From: Salinibacterium hongtaonis
GTDB taxonomy: Bacteria > Actinomycetota > Actinomycetes > Actinomycetales > Microbacteriaceae
Assembly: GCF_003065485.1 (NCBI RefSeq)
Contig: NZ_CP026951.1
Coordinates: 2,666,001 to 2,730,000, forward strand
Reading direction: 5' to 3'
DNA length: 64,000 nt
The notes below the pieces were generated by a model. It did no database searches, had not been told where the DNA came from, and saw only the letters and a program-made list of their open reading frames with translations. Shown piece after piece: positions 32,252-40,192 of this stretch. Numbering within the stretch: position 1 is the stretch's first letter; the number at the start of each line of letters is the position of its first letter. The translations under genes were made by a program, and so were the position numbers.

Positions 32252-32797
32252 TCAGTCTTGGATGGCGCCGGGGGGCGGTGAAGCTGCGCTCCAGTGCTCG
32301 GTCATCCGCCCGCCTCCCACTCGAAACATCGTGGGGATGTTGCGGCGGGAGCCATCTGGGTTGCTTGCTTCGAGCAGAAGCGCCGCAATGTCGCCCTCGA
32401 CGACAACACAGACGGGCATGGGCGGCCAGAGGTCGATGCCGGCCGCAGCTGCCCCCTTGAAGAATCTCGCCAGCGGCTCGCGGCCGTCGGTGAGGTGGGC
32501 GTCGTGCTGCTTGTAGCCTTCGTCGATGAATCGTTCGAGGAGAGCATCGATATTGCCCGCGATGTCGCCCGTAGCGACAACCATGGCCATCTGCCGCTGA
32601 AACTCGACAGCGATGCGCTTGACTTCGCGAACCTCGGGGTCGTCGGCTTTGATCAGCTCTTCTATGAACTGCTCGTCGTCGACCCAGCTGCGAAAGAAGC
32701 CTGGGTCGGCGATCGTCGCCAAGGGCCCTGCGAATGTGTAGGGGGGCAGGGCCGCCGGCGTTGCAGCGGCCCGTTCCTCGCTCAGTTTCCGCTCCAC
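32252..32797 (-). CDS. SnoaL/NTF2-like protein
   Basis: From the GTG at 32797 (AAGGGAGAATC site) the protein has 181 residues and overlaps the end of the substrate-binding protein gene by 16 bp. It has a C-terminal NTF2/SnoaL-like fold (LLERFIDEGYKQHDAHLTDGR, then FRVGGGRMTEHWSAASPPP). The N-terminal 60 residues, with PYTFAGPLATIADPGFF, form an unassigned helical part. The YKQHD and EHW motifs are common in SnoaL polyketide-cyclase-like proteins. A metabolic role next to the monooxygenases is inferred. Confidence 0.75.
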   Translation of the reverse strand: MERKLSEERAAATPAALPPYTFAGPLATIADPGFFRSWVDDEQFIEELIKADDPEVREVKRIAVEFQRQMAMVVATGDIAGNIDALLERFIDEGYKQHDAHLTDGREPLARFFKGAAAAGIDLWPPMPVCVVVEGDIAALLLEASNPDGSRRNIPTMFRVGGGRMTEHWSAASPPPGAIQD

Positions 32798-34389
32798 GAT
32801 TCTCCCTTGTTGGGGGAGATGGGGTTGGGCTCCGGCGTCAGGTACGACGCCGGCACGCTCTTCACTCCGGGCTGAACCGCGGTCAGACGGGGAACCGATA
32901 TCAGTGTCACGGACCACTGGATCTCATCAATCGCTTCGGTGACCTTCACGAGAAGCTCGTCCTGCTCGTCGGCCGGTGCCGTGACTGCCGCGGTGAGGGC
33001 GTCGGTGACGCTCATCGGCAGGGGCTCGCCGTTGGGGTTGATGGGGCCGACCCCCGACATGCTGCCTGTGACGTGTCCAAAGACGTTCGCGCCACCGGCG
33101 TTGTAGATGTAGGCGGGGAACCCTCCGTCCGTAAGGATCTTGCCCATGAGGGCGGTGAAGGGGTCATCGTTTCGCTCAAGCGTCACGTTGATTCCCAAGG
33201 CCTGCAGTGCTCCCTGCACTGCTTGGCCGAGAAGGTTGCCCGGGTCCATTGCCGACGGGGATGTCACGACGAGGTCGAATCCGTTGGGGAAGCCAGCCTC
33301 GCTCAGCAACTGCTTGGCCCGGTCGAGGTCATACGCGTAGGGGTCTTCTCCCGTGTGCCCGGGAAGGCCGACGGGTGTCGCCGAGCTCGTGGGCGTCGCG
33401 AATCCGGCGTAGAGCGACGAGTTGAGATCGTCTCTCGGGATGGCGTGCGCAATTGCCTGGCGAACGCGGACGTCTGCAAGGGGCCCCTCCGTGCGATCGC
33501 CGAAGACGAGCATCGCGGTTCCGGATTCACCGATTCCGAGGGCACCCTTTGACATCTGCATGCCTGCTGACTCTGCCTGGCCCGCAAGTGGCGCTAGGAG
33601 GGAGACCGCATAGGTGACCTGTCCGCTCGTGAGTGCGCTACCCAGGGCCGAGGGGTCAGAGAACGGCTTGATTACGACGGTGTCGTAAGTGAGCGTCTCC
33701 GGTGCGAAGTAGTGCGGGTTTGGCACGTAGGTGTACTCGGTGCCGCTGGTCGACTTCTCCGGGTCAAGCTGGTACGGGCCCGCGCCGTTGGTTGTCGCCT
33801 CGATCGACTCGGGGTCTGCGGTGGCGGCCGGGGCCGTGATCATCGCGAATGCGCTGTCCTGGTTGAGCAGACTGAGTGCGTACGACTGCGGCACGGGGTT
33901 TTTGAACGCAATCTCGACGGTGTCATCGGCGGTAGCCGTCACCCCTGCGATCTGCGTGCCGTACTGCTGCAACTTCGGCGACATCGTCGTGAGAAAGCGC
34001 ACCATTGAGTTCGCCACAGCATCGGCATCGACCTCGGTGCCATCGCTGAACTTGGCATCGGAGCGCAGCGTGAGCGCGATCGATGTGTTGTCTGGGGCGA
34101 ACTCCCATGACGACGCCAGGTATGGTCCGTACTCCCCACCCGCGGTCTGGTAAACCGGGGTCGCATAGGCGAACTGGTTGTACGTGGGCAGGTTGGAGTA
34201 GATCGGGTCGAACTTGCCGACATCCTGCGTGACACCGACGATCAGTGCCCCGTCTGTGCTGGACTCAGACGGCCCCGTGTCAGCGGCGCAGCCTGCGAGC
34301 ATCAACGACGCGCTGGCAAGAACGGCTGTGGTCCATCGGATGCCGCGGCGGCTTGGCCCGCTTTGGCGTGCGTGTTGCAGTGACTTCAT
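32782..34389 (-). CDS. ABC importer substrate-binding lipoprotein (DppA-like)
   Basis: The 535-residue protein has a lipoprotein signal with lipobox LMLAGC ending at about residue 34, then an SBP_bac_5 domain (GTEVDADAVANSMVRFL, ADVRVRQAIAHAIPRDDL, YDLDRAKQLLSEAGFP). It captures the substrate outside the membrane for the DppBCDF machinery. It is the first gene of an eight-gene minus-strand operon that mixes transport with two monooxygenases and two SnoaL proteins. That mix suggests the importer is dedicated to the pathway substrate. Confidence 0.93.
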   Translation of the reverse strand: MKSLQHARQSGPSRRGIRWTTAVLASASLMLAGCAADTGPSESSTDGALIVGVTQDVGKFDPIYSNLPTYNQFAYATPVYQTAGGEYGPYLASSWEFAPDNTSIALTLRSDAKFSDGTEVDADAVANSMVRFLTTMSPKLQQYGTQIAGVTATADDTVEIAFKNPVPQSYALSLLNQDSAFAMITAPAATADPESIEATTNGAGPYQLDPEKSTSGTEYTYVPNPHYFAPETLTYDTVVIKPFSDPSALGSALTSGQVTYAVSLLAPLAGQAESAGMQMSKGALGIGESGTAMLVFGDRTEGPLADVRVRQAIAHAIPRDDLNSSLYAGFATPTSSATPVGLPGHTGEDPYAYDLDRAKQLLSEAGFPNGFDLVVTSPSAMDPGNLLGQAVQGALQALGINVTLERNDDPFTALMGKILTDGGFPAYIYNAGGANVFGHVTGSMSGVGPINPNGEPLPMSVTDALTAAVTAPADEQDELLVKVTEAIDEIQWSVTLISVPRLTAVQPGVKSVPASYLTPEPNPISPNKGESWSGN

Positions 34390-34603
34390 TGTCTACTCCA
34401 GGGTTTGACGGATGCGATTTCTGCGCGGCGGTAGCCGTCGCGGGTCAGTCACCGCAAGTGTGTACTACACCGGACTGTTCTGTCAACGAATGTCGTTGAG
34501 AACGTAGTGGCCTCGCGCAACTTCCCCGTATTTACGGGGAAGAATGGCCATCGCTCCTCTCAATGAGGTAGCGTACGCAATCGTACACTTACTAGAGGAG
34601 CGC

Positions 34604-35464
34604 ATGATGGCCAACCCCGACTACCTCGAATCAAACAAGCGCCTGGTTCTCGATTACTTCCACGACGTCGTCGCGTCGTTCGATATCCGTCCGCTGCCGC
34701 GATTCATTGCCGAGAACTTCGCCCTGCACGGCGCCGATGATCTCGTGGGGATCACGTCATTCGAAGAGATCCTCCTGCGGGACTTTGCCGGAGCTGGCCC
34801 CCTCGCGCCGGAGGACGTGAAAATGATCCCGCCGGCGTTCGTCATCGCCGAAGGCGACCTCGTCACGATCGCCTTTTACATGCCCATGGCCGATCCCGAC
34901 GTTCCCGGGCAGCACTACGACTACTTCGGGTTCAACACGTACCGGGTCGAGAACGGCAAGATCGCCGAGCGCTGGTCGAACGAGCATCGTTACGCCCGCC
35001 CCCAGTTTCTGCCCCAGGCCGCTTTCGGCAAGCACCCAACGCAGCCTCGGCTTGTCGGCGAGACAGATCTCGAAAAGAACAAGCAGCTTGTCAGCGATTT
35101 CTACGATCAAGTATTTGGCACCCTCAGTCCCGACCGCGTGAAGGATTTCGTGGCCCAGGATTACCTTCAGCACTCCTCTCACATGCCTCAGGGCCTCGCT
35201 GGGCTAGAGGCCTACGTCTCGGAACTTGCGGCGCAGGCTCCCGAGCTCCCCGAGGGAGCAGCCCCCGGCAGCCCTCCTGCGCCTGCCGTACTGCATGCCG
35301 AAGGCGACATCGTCGTCATCGCGGCCCAGTTGCCTCAACCGCTGCATGATGAGCCGACGGGCAGCTGGAACTACTTTGCCTACGACGCCTACCGCGTCCG
35401 AGACGGAAAACTCGCGGAACACTGGAGCGGCATCGACAAGCACGCTCGACCGACTCACCCCTAG
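34604..35464 (+). CDS. Tandem SnoaL-like protein, internally duplicated
   Basis: The 286-residue protein starts at ATGATG behind AGAGGAG. Two homologous SnoaL-type halves are visible. The first has NKRLVLDYFHDVVASFD, HYDYFGFNTYRVENGKIAERWS. The second has NKQLVSDFYDQVFGTLS, SWNYFAYDAYRVRDGKLAEHWS. Each half is about 130 residues, so the gene arose by internal duplication. It is divergent from the transport operon, with a degenerate type A-like site at 34574-34590 just upstream. The enzymatic role is unknown; a cyclase or hydrolase is possible. Confidence 0.82.
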   Translation: MMANPDYLESNKRLVLDYFHDVVASFDIRPLPRFIAENFALHGADDLVGITSFEEILLRDFAGAGPLAPEDVKMIPPAFVIAEGDLVTIAFYMPMADPDVPGQHYDYFGFNTYRVENGKIAERWSNEHRYARPQFLPQAAFGKHPTQPRLVGETDLEKNKQLVSDFYDQVFGTLSPDRVKDFVAQDYLQHSSHMPQGLAGLEAYVSELAAQAPELPEGAAPGSPPAPAVLHAEGDIVVIAAQLPQPLHDEPTGSWNYFAYDAYRVRDGKLAEHWSGIDKHARPTHP

Positions 35465-35484
35465 ACAACCGGGCACTCGTTAAC

Positions 35485-35517
35485 AGGCGCCTCCCCGCAC
35501 ACTGCAGGGAGGCGCCT
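35485..35517. terminator. Hairpin terminator between convergent genes
   Basis: AGGCGCCTCCC and GGGAGGCGCCT form a perfect 11-bp stem with an 11-base loop. There is no T-run, but the position between converging stop codons fits a bidirectional terminator. Confidence 0.7.
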
Positions 35518-35529
35518 CACTGCGCTCCG

Positions 35530-36699
35530 CTATTGTGCCGGGGGCTCGTTCGAGCCCAGCAGACCAGATCCATGGCGCGTCCATGCGCTGTCGTTAAGGG
35601 TCGCGTGTTGCGCGAGCGTCAGGATGTCGCGGAGTCGGCGCTGCAACGGAGCATCGTCGAATATGCCGCGAGCACCATTCGTGCGAAAACACGTCTCGAC
35701 AACGTCGATGCAGGCATCGACAACCCACGCGCAGCTGGCCGCGGAGCTTGTCATGAGCTGCATAAAGTCGGTCTCGTCATCGACTTCGCGCAGGGCGGCA
35801 GCATCCTCGCGGATGAGCGCCCGAGCCGCGCGCAGGGTTGTCGCCACGCGGCCGATCCGATGCTGAGCCACGGGGTCGTCGGCGATGCTTGTGCGGGCAA
35901 GCGCCCTCGTCCTTGCCGACGCTGAGGCTGCAACATCGTCCAGCGCGCCCTGGGCAACCCCGATTGCGATTGTTGCGAGCTCATAGCCGAACTCGATGAG
36001 CGGGTATCGGGTGATGCCGGCAACGCTCGGCACCGCTCCGCCGAGATCGAAGGTGAACTCGTCGGCGACAAATACGCCAGCGAGCGCGAAATCCTGGCTG
36101 CCCGTGCCCCTCATTCCGAGCGTTTTCCAGGTGTCGATGATCTCGGCCGCGTCCTTCGGCAGCACCATCGCCCGCATCGACGGACGACCGCCAGCACCGA
36201 TCACCGGTTCGCCGTCTTTGACGACAATGCAGTTTGCGAACAGAAAATCCCAGTTGTCGCATCCGCTGGCAAAGCCCCACCGACCGTCGACGAGGTAACC
36301 ACCGTCAACGACGGTTGCTCGCCCCTGGGGGCCGAACGCCCCTCCGATCGTGACGTCTGGGTTCTCGGAATGCAGTTGGTCAAACGTCGACCGGGAGAGC
36401 CAAGAGAAAACGGCAGGGCTTTGGATGCCGATGGTGGTGGCCCAGGCCAGCGACCCGTCGATTCGCGCGAGAGCCTCGATGACGTCGAGCACCTCGTCCG
36501 AGGTAGCTTCGAGCCCGCCATGGCTCGCCGGCAGCAGCAGGCGGTAAAATCCGGCCTCGCGCAATCGGTCGTGGATATCCGCGGGCACGCGCTTGGCGCC
36601 CTCGAATTCCGCGATGCGGTCACGGAGTTCATCCGCAAGTCCGTTCACCGCGGCGAGCACGGTCGCTGCACTCGTGGTCATACTGGGCGCGTCTATCAT
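35530..36699 (-). CDS. Acyl-CoA-dehydrogenase-fold flavin monooxygenase
   Basis: The 389-residue protein starts at an ATG behind GGAAAGGGATC. It has the N-terminal ACAD segment (REAGFYRLLLPASHGGLEA), ALARIDGSLAWATTIGIQS, WGFASGCDNWDFLFANCIV, DTWKTLGMRGTGSQDFAL and the C-terminal helices with TNGARGIFDDAPLQRRLRD. It is the fourth such enzyme of the cluster and is monocistronic, facing the NmrA-like gene across a perfect type A operator. It probably works as a reduced-flavin monooxygenase, but a dehydrogenase role cannot be excluded. Confidence 0.8.
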   Translation of the reverse strand: MIDAPSMTTSAATVLAAVNGLADELRDRIAEFEGAKRVPADIHDRLREAGFYRLLLPASHGGLEATSDEVLDVIEALARIDGSLAWATTIGIQSPAVFSWLSRSTFDQLHSENPDVTIGGAFGPQGRATVVDGGYLVDGRWGFASGCDNWDFLFANCIVVKDGEPVIGAGGRPSMRAMVLPKDAAEIIDTWKTLGMRGTGSQDFALAGVFVADEFTFDLGGAVPSVAGITRYPLIEFGYELATIAIGVAQGALDDVAASASARTRALARTSIADDPVAQHRIGRVATTLRAARALIREDAAALREVDDETDFMQLMTSSAASCAWVVDACIDVVETCFRTNGARGIFDDAPLQRRLRDILTLAQHATLNDSAWTRHGSGLLGSNEPPAQ

Positions 36700-36755
36700 C
36701 GCGATCCCTTTCCAAACGGCATCGTCGCCGCTTCATGAGAGGATAAGTTGAACTA

Positions 36756-36772
36756 AACGGTATCGTACCGTT
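36756..36772. promoter_or_regulatory. Palindromic operator AACGGTATCGTACCGTT, type A
   Basis: This is a 17-bp inverted repeat between divergent promoters of a monooxygenase gene and an NmrA-like gene. It matches the site at 18142 in length, centre and the AAC/GTT ends, differing mainly at symmetrical positions. Confidence 0.78.
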
Positions 36773-36794
36773 AGGCGTCGGCATAAGGAGAAAT

Positions 36795-37655
36795 ATGAAG
36801 CTGTTGATCACGGGTGCGTCGGGCAAACTCGGTCGGGCGACGATAGACCATCTGCTCCGCCAGGTAGACGCTGCGGATCTCATCCTCGCCACCCGCTCGC
36901 CGCAGACGTTGGCCGACTATGCAGCGCGAGGGGCCCGCGTAGTCGAAGCCGATTTCACCAAGCCAGAGGGGCTCGCACACGCCTTCGCCGGCGCCGATCG
37001 CATGCTGCTCATCTCGACGGATGCGCTCGGTCAGCGCGAACCGCAGCACCGCGCAGCTATCGAGGCGGCGGTCAGCGCCGGCGTTAAGTTCATCGCATAC
37101 ACCTCGTTTCCCTCCTTTGGAACAGACGACCCGCTTTCGCTCGAGCACGCGGCCACCGAGCAACAGCTTCGGGAAAGCGGACTGCAATGGTGCGTCCTGA
37201 AGAACTTTCCCTATGCAGACAATGAAATTGACGCCCTGCGTGAGGCGCTAGAGGCCGGCGAAATCGCGACGAGTACGGAGGCGGGCGAGACAGCATTTGT
37301 CTCGCGCGACGACTGCGCCGCGGTTGCCGCGGCAGTGCTCACGGGCACGGGGCACGAGGGGCGCACCTACGACGTCACGGGGCCCGAGCTCATCGATGCA
37401 ACACGGCGGGCGCAGATCTTCACAGAAGTGGGCCAGCAGCCGATCGCGGTTCGCCATGTCGACGACGCCACGGCATCGCAGGAGCTTTCGGCGAAGAGCG
37501 GCCTGCCCCTTTTTGTGGCCCTCGATATTGTGAGCAGTGTTGCTACGGCGACCCGCAGCGGAGTATTCGCTGTGCAGAGCGACTCGGTCGAACGACTGAC
37601 CGGCAACCCTGCCACCCCGCTGCGAGCCGTCCTCGAGCACGCCCGTCATCACTGA
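36795..37655 (+). CDS. NmrA-like NAD(P)H-binding protein (atypical SDR)
   Basis: The 286-residue protein has the dinucleotide motif GASGKLG at about 7-13, then YTSFPSFGTDDPLSLEHAATE and LKNFPYADN, resembling YtfG/QOR2-type quinone or azo-reductase-like atypical SDRs. It probably reduces a quinone or other pathway intermediate using NADPH. The ATG follows AAGGAG by 6 bp. It is single, directly under a type A operator. Confidence 0.88.
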   Translation: MKLLITGASGKLGRATIDHLLRQVDAADLILATRSPQTLADYAARGARVVEADFTKPEGLAHAFAGADRMLLISTDALGQREPQHRAAIEAAVSAGVKFIAYTSFPSFGTDDPLSLEHAATEQQLRESGLQWCVLKNFPYADNEIDALREALEAGEIATSTEAGETAFVSRDDCAAVAAAVLTGTGHEGRTYDVTGPELIDATRRAQIFTEVGQQPIAVRHVDDATASQELSAKSGLPLFVALDIVSSVATATRSGVFAVQSDSVERLTGNPATPLRAVLEHARHH

Positions 37656-37682
37656 CGGTCGGCCCTCAGGGCCGTGGGCGAG

Positions 37683-38672
37683 TCACCACACCGCGAGGCC
37701 GCCCGGCCCATTCGCACCCGTGATGAAACTCTGGTTCACGTCTGCGCCGTCGAGGGTCGCGCGCCCGATGGTGCCGTTGTTGTTGCCCCAATAGATGTAG
37801 CTGCCGTCGACGGCGAGACCGGCTGGAAAGTCGGCTCCGCCGATGAAGCGGTAGTTCGCGTTGGTTCCGTCTTTATTGACGCGGCCAATCGCGTTCTCCT
37901 GCATATTCGACCAGTAGATGTAGTCGCCATCCACTGCGAGCCCCACCGGCAGCGGCGAGAGAACGAACCCGCTCTGCACGCCCGTGTTGATGAGAAAGTT
38001 CTCGTTCACGTCTGTGCCGTCGAGCTTGGCCCGGCCGATGGTGTTGGCGACATTGGTCCAGTAGATGTATTCGTTGTCGACGGTTACGGCGTTGGGCATC
38101 CGCACTCCCACGTCAAACGAAATGAACTTCTGGTCAACCTCAGTGCCGTCAAGCTTGGCCCGCCCGATTGACAGCGTTCCGTTGTTAGCCCAGTAGACGT
38201 ATTCGTCGCTCACCGCGATTCCCACGGCAAAGTAGACGCCCTCCGAGATGAACTCGTGGTCAACTTCGGAGCCGTCGAGCGTGGCCCGTCCGATCTGATT
38301 TTTGAGGATGTTCGTCCAGTAGACGTAGTCACCCCGCACCGCGACACCGCTCGGGAATCCGATCTCAGAGACGAGGCTCTGGTTGACCTCAGACCCATCG
38401 AGGCTCGCCACGCCGATCGTGTGGGCTGTCGCCTTAAGCGCCTCGTTCTTGAGGATGCCGTTGTTGGCCCAGTAGATGTGGGTCGCCACATGAGGTGCCT
38501 GTTCTTGCTGAGGGCTGGAGACGGGCGCTGGCTCTTCACTTGCACGGGGAATTTCTCCCGAGCCACAGCCCGCCAGGATCACCACCACTAGAGCAGAAAC
38601 GCCCAGGCCAACGGAGCGTCGCCAGCCTCGAGAAATGCGAGAGGGAGATGTTGCGCTTCTCATAATCCTCAC
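37683..38672 (-). CDS. YWTD-type beta-propeller lipoprotein
   Basis: From a GTG in a GTGA overlap with the previous gene the protein has 329 residues; an ATG at 38663 is an alternative. A lipoprotein signal ends in VVVILAGC, followed by a short Pro/Glu linker and about six repeats of the kind YIYWTN...IGRAKLDGTEV, i.e. low-density-lipoprotein-receptor YWTD-like propeller blades. It should sit on the outer face of the membrane. It is the last gene in a minus-strand run after the haem peroxidase and is a paralogue of 38669-39601 and 42277-43173. A binding or scaffold role is inferred. Confidence 0.85.
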   Translation of the reverse strand: MRIMRSATSPSRISRGWRRSVGLGVSALVVVILAGCGSGEIPRASEEPAPVSSPQQEQAPHVATHIYWANNGILKNEALKATAHTIGVASLDGSEVNQSLVSEIGFPSGVAVRGDYVYWTNILKNQIGRATLDGSEVDHEFISEGVYFAVGIAVSDEYVYWANNGTLSIGRAKLDGTEVDQKFISFDVGVRMPNAVTVDNEYIYWTNVANTIGRAKLDGTDVNENFLINTGVQSGFVLSPLPVGLAVDGDYIYWSNMQENAIGRVNKDGTNANYRFIGGADFPAGLAVDGSYIYWGNNNGTIGRATLDGADVNQSFITGANGPGGLAVW

Positions 38673-39601
38673 CACACCGCTAGTCCGGCAGGGGCATTAG
38701 CGCCGGTGATGAAGTTCTGATCCGCGCCGGAACCATCCAACTTCGCCCGCCCGATGGTGTCGCTGTTGTTTGCCCAGTAGATATAGGTGCCGTCGACGGC
38801 GAGGCCAGCCGGAAAGTCTGCTCCCTCTATGAACTTCTTGTTGCCTTCGCTGCCGTCCAAGTTGGCCCGCCCAATCGCGTTGTCCTGCATGTTCGACCAG
38901 TAGATGTAATCGCCGTCCACCGCCAACCCGATCGGCACGGGCGAGAGGATGGTTTCGCTCTGAGCTCCGATATCGGCGATGAAGTTCTCGTCGACCTCTG
39001 TGCCGTCGAGCTTCACCCGCCCGATCTGATTGACCCAGTTGCTCCAGTACAAATATTCGCCGTCGACGGCCAGGCCGTTAGGCACCTGGATGCCGTCAAT
39101 GAAGAATCCGTTGGGCTCACTGCCGTCGATCTTGACCCGCCCGATCGAGTTCGTGCCGTTGTTCGACCAGTAGATGTAGTCATCGTCGACCGTGATGCCG
39201 TTGGGGAGCCTCACTCCGTCTGTGACGAATTTCTTCTCCACCTCGGTGCCGTCGAGCTTCGCCCGACCGATGGAGCCCTCTTCGATGTCGGTCCAATAGA
39301 CATACTCGCCTCGTGCGGCGATGCCGCTGGGAAACGTGATGCCTGAAACCAGACTCTGGTTGACGGTGGCCCCGTCGAGGGTCGAGACTCCGATTGTGTG
39401 GTCGGTGGCCATAAGCGGGTCGCTCTTGTGGATGCCGTTGTTGCCCCAGTAGAGGTGGGTCGCGACATGCTCGGCCCCCTCCCCCTCCTGTGGTGCTCCA
39501 GCGCTACAGGCCGCCAGAGAGATGGCCAACAGAACGGATGCCATTCCCGCGACCACGCGCGTCACGGGGCGAGTCATCGTCGATTTACTGCGACCGATCA
39601 C
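38669..39601 (-). CDS. YWTD-type beta-propeller lipoprotein
   Basis: The start is set at a GTG in a GTGA overlap with the upstream gene; an ATG at 39577 would leave a neat signal peptide ending LLAISLAAC. The mature part has six YWTD-like blades (YVYWTDIEEGSIGRAKLDG and similar). About 310 residues fit one complete propeller. It is closely related to the next gene, so the pair arose by tandem duplication. No catalytic residues are known for the family. Confidence 0.85.
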   Translation of the reverse strand: MIGRSKSTMTRPVTRVVAGMASVLLAISLAACSAGAPQEGEGAEHVATHLYWGNNGIHKSDPLMATDHTIGVSTLDGATVNQSLVSGITFPSGIAARGEYVYWTDIEEGSIGRAKLDGTEVEKKFVTDGVRLPNGITVDDDYIYWSNNGTNSIGRVKIDGSEPNGFFIDGIQVPNGLAVDGEYLYWSNWVNQIGRVKLDGTEVDENFIADIGAQSETILSPVPIGLAVDGDYIYWSNMQDNAIGRANLDGSEGNKKFIEGADFPAGLAVDGTYIYWANNSDTIGRAKLDGSGADQNFITGANAPAGLAVW

Positions 39602-40176
39602 TGAACGGCCGTTCCGTCTGGGGCTACGATCGACCACTTGCCCTCACCAAAGTTGCTGTTCAGGCCGTGACCCCCCGCTGCACCAGCGGAGTTGTCGCCT
39701 CCGAAGCTATACAGCGGAAAACCGTTGATCGTGAGCTGCTCGAAGCCGTCGTGGCTCCACACGGCGAACTCGCCCGAAATGCCCTCCCCGACCGCGAGCG
39801 CCGCAAGGTCGCCCGTTACGGGAGACCAGAAGCCGAGGCACTCGGGCACGTTGCACTGAGGATCCGCCACGCTGTCGTCGGTGAGGAGGTACACAGAAAA
39901 TCCGCGATCATCGACCAGCGCTGTCACCCCTCGCCCGTCAGCGAGAGTGACCGTTGCCGCCTCGAGCGCTGTCGTCAGCAACTCTGCCGGCGCCCCACCC
40001 GGCGGCACCTGGCCCGGTCCGGGAGCGGGAGCGGGAGCGGGAGCGGCCGAGGATGACGGCTTTGCGCTCGGCTTTGCGGAGGAATCTGTCGCGCCTTCTC
40101 CCGCAGAGCAGGCGGTGGCACCCAGCAGCACTGCCGTGGTGAGCAGTGCGGTAGTCAGAATCTTGTGAATCGTCAT
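39598..40176 (-). CDS. COG4315-like secreted lipoprotein (Yx[FWY]xxD type)
   Basis: From the ATG at 40176 behind AGGAGAAAAC the protein has 192 residues. A lipobox (LLGATAC), a Ser/Ala/Pro linker with a PAPAPAPG run, then two family motifs GFSVYLLTDD and ECLGFWSPV, plus LYSFGGD near the end. The family is exported and of unknown biochemical role. It sits between the haem peroxidase and the propeller genes and overlaps the next gene's start, so it belongs to the same exported module. Confidence 0.85.
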   Translation of the reverse strand: MTIHKILTTALLTTAVLLGATACSAGEGATDSSAKPSAKPSSSAAPAPAPAPGPGQVPPGGAPAELLTTALEAATVTLADGRGVTALVDDRGFSVYLLTDDSVADPQCNVPECLGFWSPVTGDLAALAVGEGISGEFAVWSHDGFEQLTINGFPLYSFGGDNSAGAAGGHGLNSNFGEGKWSIVAPDGTAVQ

Positions 40177-40192
40177 TTTCCGTTTTCTCCTG

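Noticed and set aside
40024-40052. Simple GGGAGC repeat as a regulatory element
   Set aside because: It codes for the PAPAPAPG linker of the COG4315-like lipoprotein and is explained by that.
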